A stretch of DNA of 64,000 nucleotides from CALNYZ01 sp942490945 (GTDB taxonomy: Bacteria; Pseudomonadota; Gammaproteobacteria; UBA6429; Thiohalophilaceae): NCBI GenBank assembly GCA_942490945.1, contig CALNYZ010000018.1:1984001-2048000 (forward strand), written 5' to 3'. The number at the start of each line of letters is the position of its first letter. Positions within the stretch are counted from its first letter, which is position 1. Positions 8,473-17,984 of the stretch are shown piece after piece. A model generated the notes under the pieces. The model ran no database searches. It saw only the letters and a program-made list of their open reading frames with translations, and was not told where the DNA came from. A program made the translations under genes and the position numbers.

Positions 8473-10065
8473 CTAGTTATTGGTATTATTTCCCGTTTTA
8501 GTTTTTCGCATCATTAATAATCGCTGCAACTGATCTTCATATGCCTGTACAAAGTCGTAGCCGAATAAATGCTGGAATGAGTTGTCGATGTTGTTCACCA
8601 GGTCCTGATGAAATTCCTTGTACGCATCCCAGTTCTTGCCTTTCGTGCCGACCTTAATGACGCCAGTTTTACGATACTTTTCAAAACGTTTTTCCAGTGC
8701 CTCAGGATCAAGTCGCTCAATCATGCCGCGGAACGCGGCCTGAATACCTGCCAACACCGCAACCTGGTGTTCAGAAATTCCCTGGAAACTTTCACGCACG
8801 GCATCGAGTGGTTGTTGATATGCCTTGTTATCCTTGACGAACATATTTTCCAGTGCATCTTCAAGATTCGCGGAAAATTTCAGCGGGTTATTTTCTACCG
8901 GTTGAATAGTCGTAACATTGATACGAAATTCTTCCTTGATCTTTTTTCTGAAACTCAGCGCCTGCATCAGGCCCACCATGGTTTCACGAACAAGTTCTCC
9001 CACGACCGCGCTGATTTCCTGTTGTTTTTCGACAGGGATTTTTCTGTTACCCAGCCCCATGGCTTCAATCAAGGTTACATCTGCGGCACTATGTGAACGC
9101 GTTGGTCGCCTGTTTGCTGGGGCCGGTACCGCTTGGGGTTGTGGCTGTGATTGAGCCTGGGCATTCTTGAGGCGCTGTTGCAATTGCATAACTTCGTTAA
9201 GCAATCGTTCGTTTTCGACTTCGAGTCGCTCACGTTTACGTTCTGAATCCAGTAACTTTTCATAAATGTCCGGGTCGACTGCTGGCGTAACAGGTAATGG
9301 CGCAGCTGCAGGCATGGGTGTGGATGGCATCGGCGGCGCCATATCCATGTCATGGTCATGATCTTCATCCCAGTTCTCCGGGATAGCCGAAGGCCAGGCG
9401 ATGGCTTGATGCATTGAATCGGCATTGTCGGGTTGGCTGTGAAAATCGCCTGGCAACCCTCCCACGGGCGCAGATGCAGATAAGGGTGCGCTGTTGAATG
9501 GATCGCTAGTAAAAGGATCCGGCGTTTGACTGCGATTGGCTTTTTCAAGTGCAGCTAATGGATCTTTTTCTTCGTAATCGGAGGCGATGATTGGCTCGTA
9601 ATTCGCGGCACCACCGGCAAAAGGTGTTGCAAACGGATCACTTTGATTTGCCATACCACCGGCAAAAGGATCGGCAGCAGGCGCAGCGGCAAACGGATCA
9701 GCTGCATAGGGATCACTTGCCGCAAATACCGGATCAGCATTACCTGCCTGCATGCTGACGAGAAATTCATATTCACTCAAATTAAAACGGTCACCGTCTT
9801 TAAGTGCAACACGGTTACCATTGCCCACCGGTTCTGTGGCGCCATTCATAAACGTGCCATTGGTGCTTAAGTCCTGTAAATAGTACTGACCATTCTCAAA
9901 TGAAATTTGTGTATGTGTTGAGGATATAAATCGTTCCGGATCTTCAATAACCCAGGCGTTATCAACGCCACGGCCAATTGTTCCACCCTGCTCATTAAAA
10001 ATATGGCTGACGCGCGTATTTTGCACGTCTTGAGGTGTTCGAACGATAGTTATCTCAATTGACAT
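8473..10065 (-). CDS. fha: Fha, FHA-domain scaffold protein of the T6SS
   Basis: 530 residues in three parts. Residues 1-100 are a forkhead-associated domain with GTIGRG, SSTHTQI and LSTNGTFMNG, which binds phosphothreonine peptides; the usual SRxH is SSTH here. Residues 100-300 are a low-complexity linker with repeated DPFA/DPYA motifs, followed by a short coiled coil (ERKRERLEVENERLL). The last 200 residues match the T6SS-specific Fha C-terminal domain (TIGR03354 type). Fha is the target or reader of PpkA phosphorylation. It is the first gene of the leftward operon. Confidence 0.93.
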   Translation of the reverse strand: MSIEITIVRTPQDVQNTRVSHIFNEQGGTIGRGVDNAWVIEDPERFISSTHTQISFENGQYYLQDLSTNGTFMNGATEPVGNGNRVALKDGDRFNLSEYEFLVSMQAGNADPVFAASDPYAADPFAAAPAADPFAGGMANQSDPFATPFAGGAANYEPIIASDYEEKDPLAALEKANRSQTPDPFTSDPFNSAPLSASAPVGGLPGDFHSQPDNADSMHQAIAWPSAIPENWDEDHDHDMDMAPPMPSTPMPAAAPLPVTPAVDPDIYEKLLDSERKRERLEVENERLLNEVMQLQQRLKNAQAQSQPQPQAVPAPANRRPTRSHSAADVTLIEAMGLGNRKIPVEKQQEISAVVGELVRETMVGLMQALSFRKKIKEEFRINVTTIQPVENNPLKFSANLEDALENMFVKDNKAYQQPLDAVRESFQGISEHQVAVLAGIQAAFRGMIERLDPEALEKRFEKYRKTGVIKVGTKGKNWDAYKEFHQDLVNNIDNSFQHLFGYDFVQAYEDQLQRLLMMRKTKTGNNTNN

Positions 10066-10405
10066 ATTCCCGACCTTGGTTCAACTTTCATGTACAAATC
10101 TGGCTATTTGCAACTAATCAGGCAGTCTGCAAGCTTGTTTCCAGATGGATGAAGTTGTAATTGTCGTTACTATAATAATTATAATTATAAATACTTGTGT
10201 ATTGCTGAAGGCATTATATCAATGCTGACAACAAATAAGCAGTAACTATACCTTACCTGCTCGATTTACATAAAGCAAAATCACTACTGAGTCAGGTACT
10301 CATCGAGTCACTGTTTTTTTATGCGGTAAGTACACTATTTTATCCAGTTATTAATGTGTAATGTTGCACGCAAGTTTAAAATTGACCGTCTTTAAACGTA
10401 TTTTT

Positions 10406-10421
10406 TGTGACGTACTTCACA
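10406..10421. promoter_or_regulatory. CRP/Vfr-type binding site, perfect TGTGA-N6-TCACA
   Basis: The sequence reads TGTGACGTACTTCACA, both half-sites matching the CRP consensus exactly. It lies 340 or so bases from each of the divergent start codons. A TATATT hexamer at 10471-10476 would place the site near -70 for a rightward transcript. The presence of CRP or Vfr in this organism is assumed. Confidence 0.7.
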
Positions 10422-10684
10422 CTTTTGCAAAGACATTTCACTCGCTTGCTTTACCGACCTAACAATTTTATATATTCAATAACTTAGTAATTGTTCATAA
10501 GCTAAGTTCGTGGTAACTTCACTATATTATGGTAATTTATCCAGCAACTAATGTTGTAGAAGGAATAAAAACAGCAAGCTGGATGAAGGTGTGTTGCAAC
10601 AACGAAAACGCTGAAAATGGTTATTAATTGCGCATAACAACCAGTTATGTTTTAATCGCATAATTAGCGATATTTTAAGAACAA

Positions 10685-10690
10685 TATAAT
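10685..10690 (+). promoter_or_regulatory. Candidate -10 hexamer for the tssA operon
   Basis: A perfect TATAAT lies 69 bases before the tssA start. The -35 region is poor (TTAGCG, short spacing), so an activator would be needed. The ATCGC/GCGAT inverted repeat at 10655-10671 covers the -35 position and could be that activator's site. AT-rich surroundings make chance matches likely. Confidence 0.3.
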
Positions 10691-10710
10691 TATAAAAAAA
10701 TGGGGTTCCG

Positions 10711-10741
10711 CATAGGCCAGGTCATATTGACCAAAAGTATG
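10711..10741. promoter_or_regulatory. Operator-like dyad just upstream of tssA
   Basis: CATA-N5-GGTCA-TAT-TGACC-N5-TATG, symmetric around base 10726. The inner arms GGTCA/TGACC and the outer arms CATA/TATG share the same centre. It ends 17 bases before the tssA start codon, so it could be a DNA operator or an mRNA hairpin near the ribosome-binding site (AGGAG at about 10746). Confidence 0.5.
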
Positions 10742-10758
10742 CGTGAGGAGTAACAAAA

Positions 10759-11880
10759 ATGGCGTCGCCCGCTATCATCGATATCAACAATTTGCTCGAA
10801 CCTATCTCGCCAGACAATGCGGCGGGAGAAGATATACGTCTGGATTCCGAGCAATTATCGGACTATTCACGTATCCGCGATGCGCGTAAAGCTGCGCGTG
10901 CGGCTGAACGCAATGCCGTTTTCCCTGACAAAACACAAAACCAGGATACCAATTGGCAAGTCGAAGCCGATGACAACTGGCGAACCATACGCGAGCTTGC
11001 TCCACAAATTCTGCGCAATAAAGCAAAAGATCTGGAGATCGCCAGCTGGTATACAGAAGCGCTGGTGCGAAACGCCGGCTTTACCGGCCTTCGCGACGGA
11101 TTCCAACTCATCCATGGACTCATCGAAAATTTCTGGGATGATCTTTATCCGCTGCCTGATGAAGATGGTATTGAAACACGCGTCTCATCACTTACCGGAC
11201 TGAACGGTGAAGGATCGGAAGGCGCCCTCATTCCGCCCATGCGTAATGTCGCCATTACCGAAGGAACCGATCCGGGGCCATTCAGTTACTGGAAATACAA
11301 ACAGGCACTGGATGCTGAACGTTTGACTGATGAACAGGGTCGTTCAGAAGCGAATGACAAAATCGGATTTAGCCTGATCGATATTCAAAAAACGGTTAAC
11401 AATTCCACTCAGGAATTTTTTGTAAATCTTTATGATGATGTTGTTGCGTCACTCAATACCTACAAACAGATCGGACAGCTGCTCAATGAACATTGCGGTA
11501 CGCTGGATTCACCTCCAACAAGTAACATCATTAATACGCTTACCGATATACAAGGTGCAATCGCCCATCTCGCCAGGGACAAGTTTCCTATTTCCAGTGA
11601 GGGAGAAGCTGACATGGATGGTACAACATCCGGACAAAATTCAGGTGCCGGTATTGCTACCGGACCAATAAAATCACGTGATGATGCCTTTAAAAATCTG
11701 ATGCAAATATCCCAGTTTTTCCGTACCACAGAACCGCATTCGCCGATTGCCTATATCCTGGAAAAAGCCGTAAATTGGGGAAATATGTCTTTGGGCGAAC
11801 TTATGGAAGAACTCATTCCCGATCACAGTTCACGGCAAACCTATAGTCAGTTAACTGGAGTAAAAACCAATGACGACTAG
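10759..11880 (+). CDS. tssA: TssA, T6SS baseplate/sheath assembly protein (ImpA family)
   Basis: 373 residues, the short TssA form typical of HSI-I clusters. The ImpA N-terminal domain is clear: LLEPISPDNAAGEDIR at residues 9-24, then the ARKAARAAERNA and WYTEALVRNAGF segments. A Gly/Ser-rich linker near residue 290 precedes a short C-terminal domain (AIL EKA VNWGNMSLGELMEELI type). TssA initiates or caps sheath polymerisation with TssB, TssC and Hcp. AGGAG precedes the ATG. It is the first gene of the rightward operon. Confidence 0.94.
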   Translation: MASPAIIDINNLLEPISPDNAAGEDIRLDSEQLSDYSRIRDARKAARAAERNAVFPDKTQNQDTNWQVEADDNWRTIRELAPQILRNKAKDLEIASWYTEALVRNAGFTGLRDGFQLIHGLIENFWDDLYPLPDEDGIETRVSSLTGLNGEGSEGALIPPMRNVAITEGTDPGPFSYWKYKQALDAERLTDEQGRSEANDKIGFSLIDIQKTVNNSTQEFFVNLYDDVVASLNTYKQIGQLLNEHCGTLDSPPTSNIINTLTDIQGAIAHLARDKFPISSEGEADMDGTTSGQNSGAGIATGPIKSRDDAFKNLMQISQFFRTTEPHSPIAYILEKAVNWGNMSLGELMEELIPDHSSRQTYSQLTGVKTNDD

Positions 11881-11968
11881 AGAGAACAAATTAACACCCG
11901 ATTTAATTACTAATGCAGTATCCATGTCAGCCCGCTCTGTTGCCGGGCCTGAATTAAAGCACAATTAG
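11870..11968 (+). CDS. Candidate 32-residue ORF bridging tssA and tssB
   Basis: An ATG inside the last codons of tssA (overlap 11 bases) opens a frame MTTRENKLTPDL... that ends at TAG 11966-11968, immediately before the AGGAGA of tssB. It could be a coupled leader or micro-protein, or just chance. It has no clear ribosome-binding site of its own and matches no family known to me. Confidence 0.2.
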   Translation: MTTRENKLTPDLITNAVSMSARSVAGPELKHN

Positions 11969-11978
11969 GAGAAATACT

Positions 11979-12506
11979 ATGGCAGAGAGCATCCACGACA
12001 AACTGAAGCGCGTCAGAAAACCACGTGTTCATATCACATATGATGTTGAAACAAATGGCGAAGCAGCTAAAAGAGAAATTCCATTCGTTATGGGTGTGAT
12101 GGGTGACTATTCCGGTGATAACACCGAAACAAAGAAACCGTTAAAAGATCGTAAATTCTCGCAAATTGATCGCGACAATTTTAACGAAGTCATGAATACC
12201 ATTGAGCCAAAGTTAAACATGAAAGTCGAAAACACCATGCAAAACGATGGCACGCAGTTAGGATTAAATCTTGAATTCAAAAGTATGGAAGACTTTGAAC
12301 CACACAAAGTAGTTGAGAATGTCGAGCCATTAAAGAAGTTGCTCGACACACGCAACAAGTTACGAGATTTATTAACCAAAGCAGATCGTTCTGATGAACT
12401 TGAATCTCTGCTGGAAGATATTCTTAGCAATACAGATGCCGTATCTTCACTGTCAAAGGAATTGGGAATTGACGGGAAAGATGGCGCAGATGAAGGTGAA
12501 AAATAA
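11979..12506 (+). CDS. tssB: TssB, small subunit of the contractile sheath
   Basis: 175 residues of the ImpB/VipA family. The N-terminus contains KPRVHITYDVETNGEA and the conserved PFVMGVMGDYSG, followed by LKDRKFSQIDRDNFNEVM. TssB interlocks with TssC to form the sheath whose contraction drives the Hcp tube. A strong AGGAG precedes the ATG. Its stop overlaps the tssC start by one base (TAATG), giving coupled translation of the two subunits. Confidence 0.97.
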   Translation: MAESIHDKLKRVRKPRVHITYDVETNGEAAKREIPFVMGVMGDYSGDNTETKKPLKDRKFSQIDRDNFNEVMNTIEPKLNMKVENTMQNDGTQLGLNLEFKSMEDFEPHKVVENVEPLKKLLDTRNKLRDLLTKADRSDELESLLEDILSNTDAVSSLSKELGIDGKDGADEGEK

Positions 12507-13993
12507 TGAGCGAAAAATTAAAAGAAGCTGAAGCCCAGGAAGCCAAAGTCGAGGAAATTAATTTCCTTGAACAGGCCATTTCTGCTACCAAACAAACTCC
12601 GCGTGATGAAACACAGGAACTTTTGAAAGCCCTGACAAGTGAAGCGCTTAAGGGTACGGTCAAATGGGATAAAAACCTTACCGTCACCATTAATGCTGCT
12701 ATCGCTGCTATCGACGCGACCTTAAGCAGCCAGTTATCTGCCATCATGCGGAATGAGAAATTCCAGAAGCTTGAAGGCTCATGGCGCGGCTTGCATCACC
12801 TGATTTCCAATTCTGAAACCAGCTCACAGCTCAAGATTCGTATGCTCAACATCAACAAAAAAGAGCTGTCGAAAGATCTGGAAAAAGCTGTTGAATTTGA
12901 TCAGAGCCAGTTGTTTAAAAAGATCTATGAAAGTGAATTCGGCATCGCCGGTGGCGAACCGTATTCTGCAATGATTGGCGATTATGAATTTTCATCCAGT
13001 CCGGATGATGTGAATCTGCTGACAAATCTTTCCAATATCGCTGCGGCTGGCTTCTGTCCGTTTATTTCAGCAGCTGCACCCAATATGTTTGGTTTCGAAA
13101 GTTTCACTGAACTCTCCAAACCTCGCGATCTGGAAAAAATCTTTGAATCGGCAGAATATATCAAATGGCGCAGTTTCCGCGACAGTGAAGATTCACGCTT
13201 CGTTGTGCTGACTATGCCACGTGTACTCGCTCGCGTGCCCTACGGTGCAGAAACCAAACCGATTGAAGCGTTTAATTTCGAAGAAGGCAATGTTGATTCA
13301 AGCGGTCGTCAATTGGCACGAAATCATGATGACTACTGCTGGATGAATGCGGCCTATGCAATGGGTACGACGCTTACCCAGGCATTTGCCGAATATGGCT
13401 GGTGTACAAGTATTCGTGGTGCGGAAGGTGGTGGTAAAGTCGAAGGTTTACCAAGCCATGTATTCATGAGTGACGATGGCGATACCGATCAGAAGTGCCC
13501 GACTGAAATTGGCATTACCGATCGTCGTGAAGCTGAATTAAGCAAACTCGGCTTCCTGCCAATGTGTCATTATAAAAATACCGACTACGCCGTATTCTTT
13601 GGTGCACAAACCACACAAAAACCCAAGAAATTCAATGATCCGAACAGTTCAGCAAACGCTGAAATTTCTGCTCGCCTGCCTTACATTATGGCAACCTCAC
13701 GTATTGCACACTTCCTGAAAGTTATGGCGCGTGACAAGGTGGGATCATTCATGGAAGCCTCGGATGCTGAAGAATGGTTAAACCAATGGATTGCGAACTA
13801 TGTAAACAGCAGCCCGGGTGCAAGTGCTGATATGAAAGCACGTTATCCGCTAGCTGAGGCAAGCATTGAAGTTAAAGAGGTGCCCGGACAACCCGGTGTC
13901 TACAGTGCCATTGCTTACTTGCGACCATGGTTGCAAATGGAAGAACTTACCGCTTCATTACGGTTGGTGGCAAATATTCCAAAAGCGGGCTAA
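12506..13993 (+). CDS. tssC: TssC, large subunit of the contractile sheath
   Basis: 495 residues of the ImpC/VipB family. Recognisable blocks are KFQKLEGSWRGLHHLI near residue 88, EFGIAGGEPYSAMIGDYEF near 145, RWRSF-type KWRSFRDSEDSRFVVLTMPR near 222, and SRIAHFLKVMARDKVGSF near 396. The C-terminus (YLRPWLQMEELTASLRLV) is the usual sheath tail. It is co-translated with tssB and is probably the principal sheath protein. A similar gene follows 130 bases downstream. Confidence 0.97.
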   Translation: MSEKLKEAEAQEAKVEEINFLEQAISATKQTPRDETQELLKALTSEALKGTVKWDKNLTVTINAAIAAIDATLSSQLSAIMRNEKFQKLEGSWRGLHHLISNSETSSQLKIRMLNINKKELSKDLEKAVEFDQSQLFKKIYESEFGIAGGEPYSAMIGDYEFSSSPDDVNLLTNLSNIAAAGFCPFISAAAPNMFGFESFTELSKPRDLEKIFESAEYIKWRSFRDSEDSRFVVLTMPRVLARVPYGAETKPIEAFNFEEGNVDSSGRQLARNHDDYCWMNAAYAMGTTLTQAFAEYGWCTSIRGAEGGGKVEGLPSHVFMSDDGDTDQKCPTEIGITDRREAELSKLGFLPMCHYKNTDYAVFFGAQTTQKPKKFNDPNSSANAEISARLPYIMATSRIAHFLKVMARDKVGSFMEASDAEEWLNQWIANYVNSSPGASADMKARYPLAEASIEVKEVPGQPGVYSAIAYLRPWLQMEELTASLRLVANIPKAG

Positions 13994-14132
13994 TAAGCGG
14001 TAAATATCGAACAGGGATACTCAGGCTCAAGGATGAGCATATGCAGTACATAAAAAGATAATAACCAACGACTCGGTGTTGAGATCAGATATATCCGGGG
14101 CTATTCCATCATTAAATTAAAACTTGATTATT

Positions 14133-15650
14133 GTGTCCGATTTAAATACACAGTCGATGCCATTTGAGTTGCGTTCAAACTCTGGCACTGTTTCTATCGC
14201 TGATTTGCTGGCGCAAGACGCCTATATCACAACAATCGAAGAATTTCTTTCTGAACAGGATGCACAAAAAGCATTATGTTACTGGATTAAAGAGTACATA
14301 CCAGATAAAAAACTCCATACCACTGACGACTTGTCAAATGCACTATTAAGAGCCATTGCAGATATTGATGAACTGGTCAATGAACAACTTAATGCCATCA
14401 TTCACGACAGTCGATTTCAAAAACTTGAAGCTTCCTGGCGGGGACTTTCATATCTGACCGAAGAAGCGGATGGCGCGCAAAACATCAAGGTCAAGGTGCT
14501 CAATATAAGCTGGGCAGAAGTCAGCAAGGATATTCAACGTGCACTGGAATTCGACCAAAGCCACCTGTTTCATATTATATATAGTGAAGAGTATGGCACC
14601 CCTGGTGGTGAACCCTATGGTGTGATCATTGGTGATTACGAAGTCAGTCACAAACCATCGGATAATCATCCCTACGATGACATTTCCACACTGGAAGGCA
14701 TGGCACAAATTGCTGCGGCATCGTTCTCGCCTTTCGTGGCGTCAGCCTCGTGCGAATTTTTCGGACTGGAAGATTATAGTGGACTGGGTCAACCACTGGA
14801 TTTGAAAGCTATCTTTCACACCAAAGAATACATTCGCTGGCGTGCATTACGTGAAAAACCGGATTCACGTTTCGTTGGGCTCACTACCCCACGCATTCTT
14901 ATGCGTCGCCCCTACACAGACAAACCGGGTACTTATAAAAACATCTTTTTTGATGAAGATACATCAGAAATAAAGAATTATTTGTGGGCAAATGCATGCT
15001 ATGCCTTTGCCGGTATACTGGCCAGAGAATTTGCTCATGTTGGCTGGTTCGGACATATACGTGGCGTACCACGCAACTATGTTTCCGGTGGCCTGATTAC
15101 CAGCCTGCCAGTTGATGAATTCCACACTGATGCAGATGGCATCGCATTCAAGCCTGTTACGGAAGTAATCATCAGCGATAGCGTGGAGAAAGAACTGAGC
15201 GAGCTGGGCTTTATACCACTTTGTCAATGTTACAACGCTCCGTACGCTGCATTCTATAATAATCAGTCCATACAACAGCCAAAAGACTTCAAGTCGCAAA
15301 ACGTACGAGCGAACGCCAAACTGTCTGCCATGCTGCAGCACATATTATGTGGTTCACGTATCGCTCACTACATGAAAATCATTATCCGCGATAAGGTAGG
15401 TTCATTTATCACAGCAGGTGAATGTGAAGAATATCTGCGTAACTGGCTGTTCAGTTATACCACTGGACGCGAAGATCTGGAATGGGAAGATCAGGCGCGC
15501 TATCCACTGCGTGAAGCTGATGTCAGTGTCAGCGAGCATCCAACCAAACCCGGGCAATACATGTGTGTTATTCATCTGAAACCGCATTATCAACTTGATC
15601 ATATGGTTTCAGAACTGGAACTCGTTACAGAACTTGCTTCAAATGGATAA
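14133..15650 (+). CDS. Second TssC-like protein (sheath large-subunit paralogue)
   Basis: About 505 residues, clearly homologous to the preceding TssC throughout: RFQKLEASWRGLSYLTEE, EYGTPGGEPYGVIIGDYEV, IRWRALREKPDSRFVGLTTPRIL and SRIAHYMKIIIRDKVGSF. The start is uncertain: GTG 14133 is chosen, with TTG 14124 and ATG 14157 as alternatives, and none has a good ribosome-binding site. Lower similarity than a recent duplicate points to an old paralogue. It sits between tssC and tssE, where hcp lies in P. aeruginosa HSI-I. Tandem tssC-like genes are known in some proteobacterial T6SS. It may be an alternative sheath subunit, a baseplate-proximal sheath ring, or a regulator that titrates TssB; the sequence cannot decide. 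Confidence 0.85.
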   Translation: MSDLNTQSMPFELRSNSGTVSIADLLAQDAYITTIEEFLSEQDAQKALCYWIKEYIPDKKLHTTDDLSNALLRAIADIDELVNEQLNAIIHDSRFQKLEASWRGLSYLTEEADGAQNIKVKVLNISWAEVSKDIQRALEFDQSHLFHIIYSEEYGTPGGEPYGVIIGDYEVSHKPSDNHPYDDISTLEGMAQIAAASFSPFVASASCEFFGLEDYSGLGQPLDLKAIFHTKEYIRWRALREKPDSRFVGLTTPRILMRRPYTDKPGTYKNIFFDEDTSEIKNYLWANACYAFAGILAREFAHVGWFGHIRGVPRNYVSGGLITSLPVDEFHTDADGIAFKPVTEVIISDSVEKELSELGFIPLCQCYNAPYAAFYNNQSIQQPKDFKSQNVRANAKLSAMLQHILCGSRIAHYMKIIIRDKVGSFITAGECEEYLRNWLFSYTTGREDLEWEDQARYPLREADVSVSEHPTKPGQYMCVIHLKPHYQLDHMVSELELVTELASNG

Positions 15651-15658
15651 CTGTTAAC

Positions 15659-16159
15659 ATGGCGCGTATCAGTAAAAAGAAAAAATTACGTCCTTCAATT
15701 CTTGAACGTTTGATCGATAGTGAGCCAGACAACCAGACAGAGATTGATCAGGAAGGATACCAGCTTGTAAAACAATTACGCGAAAGTGTACGACGAGATT
15801 TGGAAAATTTATTAAATACGCGTTATCATGTGATTGAACCTCCTGAAGAACTGCTGGAACTTGAAAAATCACTTCTTAATTATGGCCTGCCCGATCTCGC
15901 GACAGTTAATATAATCGATATTAACAAGCGCCAGAAATTTATCGAAAAACTGGAAAAAACCCTCGCTGAATTTGAGCCCCGGTTTAAATCAGTAAAAGTT
16001 TCCTACTTTGAAAACAAGGACCATGCTGACAGAACCCTGCGTTTCAGGATTGATGCCGAAATATATGCCGACCCTCTTCCTGAAGTGATTGTTTTCGATT
16101 CCATACTGGAATCTGTCACCCGCACTGTCAGCGTACAGGAAGTCTCTTATGCCGGATGA
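15659..16159 (+). CDS. tssE: TssE, gp25-like baseplate protein
   Basis: 166 residues. The N-terminus is basic (MARISKKKKLRPSILERL), followed by a gp25/lysozyme-like baseplate domain with NTRYH near residue 57 and LLNYGLPDL near 79. TssE is the baseplate wedge component that starts sheath assembly. It begins 8 bases after the second tssC-like gene and overlaps tssF by 11 bases. Confidence 0.93.
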   Translation: MARISKKKKLRPSILERLIDSEPDNQTEIDQEGYQLVKQLRESVRRDLENLLNTRYHVIEPPEELLELEKSLLNYGLPDLATVNIIDINKRQKFIEKLEKTLAEFEPRFKSVKVSYFENKDHADRTLRFRIDAEIYADPLPEVIVFDSILESVTRTVSVQEVSYAG

Positions 16160-17984
16160 TTTATTAAATTACTACGAAAAGGAACTGGCATTTATTCGCC
16201 AGTTAGGCGCCGAATTCTCAAAAGAACATCCAAAGATTGCTGGCCGACTTGGCATTAGTGAAGATGTTATTGAAGACCCGCATGTTTCGCGGCTGATTGA
16301 AAGTTTTGCCTATCTGAATGCGCGCATCCAGCACAAACTTGATGACGATTTTCCTGAACTCAGTGATGCAATGCTGACGGTTTTGTTCCCGCATTATTTA
16401 CGTCCGATACCTTCCATGTCGATAGTGCAGTTTTCGCCAGACAAGAGTCAGCTGGAATCGGTTTTCAATATTCCACGCAACACACGTGTCGAAACCGAAC
16501 AGTTTCAGGGCGAGAGCTGCATATTCACATCTGTTTATGACACGGACATGCACCCATTTGAATTAAAATCAGCGAATTTGTACGGCTTGCCATTTACCAC
16601 GCCCGGCGCTACCAAAGTTCGCGGTGCACAAAGTGTGTTGAAATTATCATTTGAAACCTTCTCGGATCAATTCACCTTTGCGCAATTAAAAACTGATTCA
16701 ATCCGTCTGTATCTGAAAGGTCAATCACAATATGTAAACCCCTTGTACGAGATGCTGCTGAATGATTGCCTGAATGTGGTATTAACGCGCTCTGACTCCG
16801 ATGTCGCGCCAGTTTTTCTTGGTGCAGATGCGATACAGCCTGTTGGTTTTGGTCAGGATGATGCACTGTTACCCTACCCACCTGCTTCCTTTACAGGCTA
16901 CAGATTATTAACCGAGTTTTTCATCTTCCCGGAAAAATTTCTGTTTATTGAGATTGCCAATCTCGCAGAACATATACCGGAAGATGCCGGCACAACCCTT
17001 GAGCTCTATATCTACCTGAATTCATCTGATGTTGAACTGGAACACAATATTTCCGAACAAACATTTGCCATGAACTGCACACCGGTAATCAATTTATTTC
17101 CACATAAAACCGATCCGATTCGTCTGGATCACCAGCATCATGAATACCAGGTGATACCCGAAGCAAGACGACCACTTGGGTATGAAATTTATTCAATAGA
17201 CGATGTCAGCGCGACAACCGCATCTGGCGAGACTGAAAGTTTTTTACCCATGTATGGCGTGAATCACCAGAATCAAAATGAACTGTCACATTCTTACTGG
17301 TTTGCAACCAGACGCAATGCCAAGATGGGACTATATGAACGTGACGAAGGCACGGATATGTATTTATCGTTCGTTGATCTCGACTTTAATCCTAATGTAC
17401 CGGAAGACAGGACAATAATTGTCAACAGTACCTGCAGTAACCGCGATCAACCTGGCAAATTACCCTTTACTGCCGAGCAACCAAAATTACAGTGCGTGAA
17501 CAGTTCTCCCCCTTGCACAAAAATACGTTTCCTGAGCAAGCCCTCGAATGTTGTTCGCCCACCGCTACGTAATCATGCACGCTGGCGTCTTATCTCACAT
17601 TTGAATCTGAATTTTCTGTCATTAACCGGCCGAGATGAATCTACTCAGGCACTGAAAGAAATATTACGCCTTTATGATTTCAGGGAATCCTCGGTCACAC
17701 GTGCATTAATAGACTCCATTACAAATGTAGCCACACAGCCTATTAGCGCGCCACTCAATATTGACGGCCATATCACCATGTGCCGAGGTATGCAGGTTGA
17801 AGTTGAAATCGATGATTTCAAACTGGCAGGCAGTAGCGTGTATTTGTTTGCGACAATTCTTGAGAATTTTTTCGCATTGTATTGTTCAATCAACAGCTTT
17901 TCACGTGTACTGGTTAAAATAAAAAGTAAAGAAGGTTATCTGAAAAAATGTCCTCCACGATCCGGCGAAAAAGTACTTCTTTAA
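16149..17984 (+). CDS. tssF: TssF, baseplate component of the T6SS
   Basis: 611 residues of the ImpG/VasA family. The start ATG 16149 gives MPDDLLNYYEKELAFIRQLG, the near-universal TssF N-terminus; the frame is open 20 codons further upstream but only as an overlap with tssE. Other blocks: HPKIAGRLGI, LIESFAYLNARIQHKLDDDFPEL and LFPHYLRPIPSM. TssF and TssG form the baseplate wedge with TssE and TssK. It overlaps both neighbours, so tssE-F-G are translated as a coupled unit. Confidence 0.96.
   Translation: MPDDLLNYYEKELAFIRQLGAEFSKEHPKIAGRLGISEDVIEDPHVSRLIESFAYLNARIQHKLDDDFPELSDAMLTVLFPHYLRPIPSMSIVQFSPDKSQLESVFNIPRNTRVETEQFQGESCIFTSVYDTDMHPFELKSANLYGLPFTTPGATKVRGAQSVLKLSFETFSDQFTFAQLKTDSIRLYLKGQSQYVNPLYEMLLNDCLNVVLTRSDSDVAPVFLGADAIQPVGFGQDDALLPYPPASFTGYRLLTEFFIFPEKFLFIEIANLAEHIPEDAGTTLELYIYLNSSDVELEHNISEQTFAMNCTPVINLFPHKTDPIRLDHQHHEYQVIPEARRPLGYEIYSIDDVSATTASGETESFLPMYGVNHQNQNELSHSYWFATRRNAKMGLYERDEGTDMYLSFVDLDFNPNVPEDRTIIVNSTCSNRDQPGKLPFTAEQPKLQCVNSSPPCTKIRFLSKPSNVVRPPLRNHARWRLISHLNLNFLSLTGRDESTQALKEILRLYDFRESSVTRALIDSITNVATQPISAPLNIDGHITMCRGMQVEVEIDDFKLAGSSVYLFATILENFFALYCSINSFSRVLVKIKSKEGYLKKCPPRSGEKVLL

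Larger units (their letters stand above)
10066..10758. other. Intergenic control region between the divergent T6SS operons
   Basis: An AT-rich stretch of 693 bases without a convincing ORF, lying between fha (minus) and tssA (plus). It holds a perfect CRP-type site at 10406-10421, almost exactly midway between the two start codons. It also contains an inverted repeat AACTTAG/CTAAGTT at 10481-10508, another ATCGC/GCGAT at 10655-10671, a TATAAT hexamer at 10685-10690 and a long dyad at 10711-10741. I saw no sigma-54 promoter pattern (GG-N10-GC with TTGC). Confidence 0.7.
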
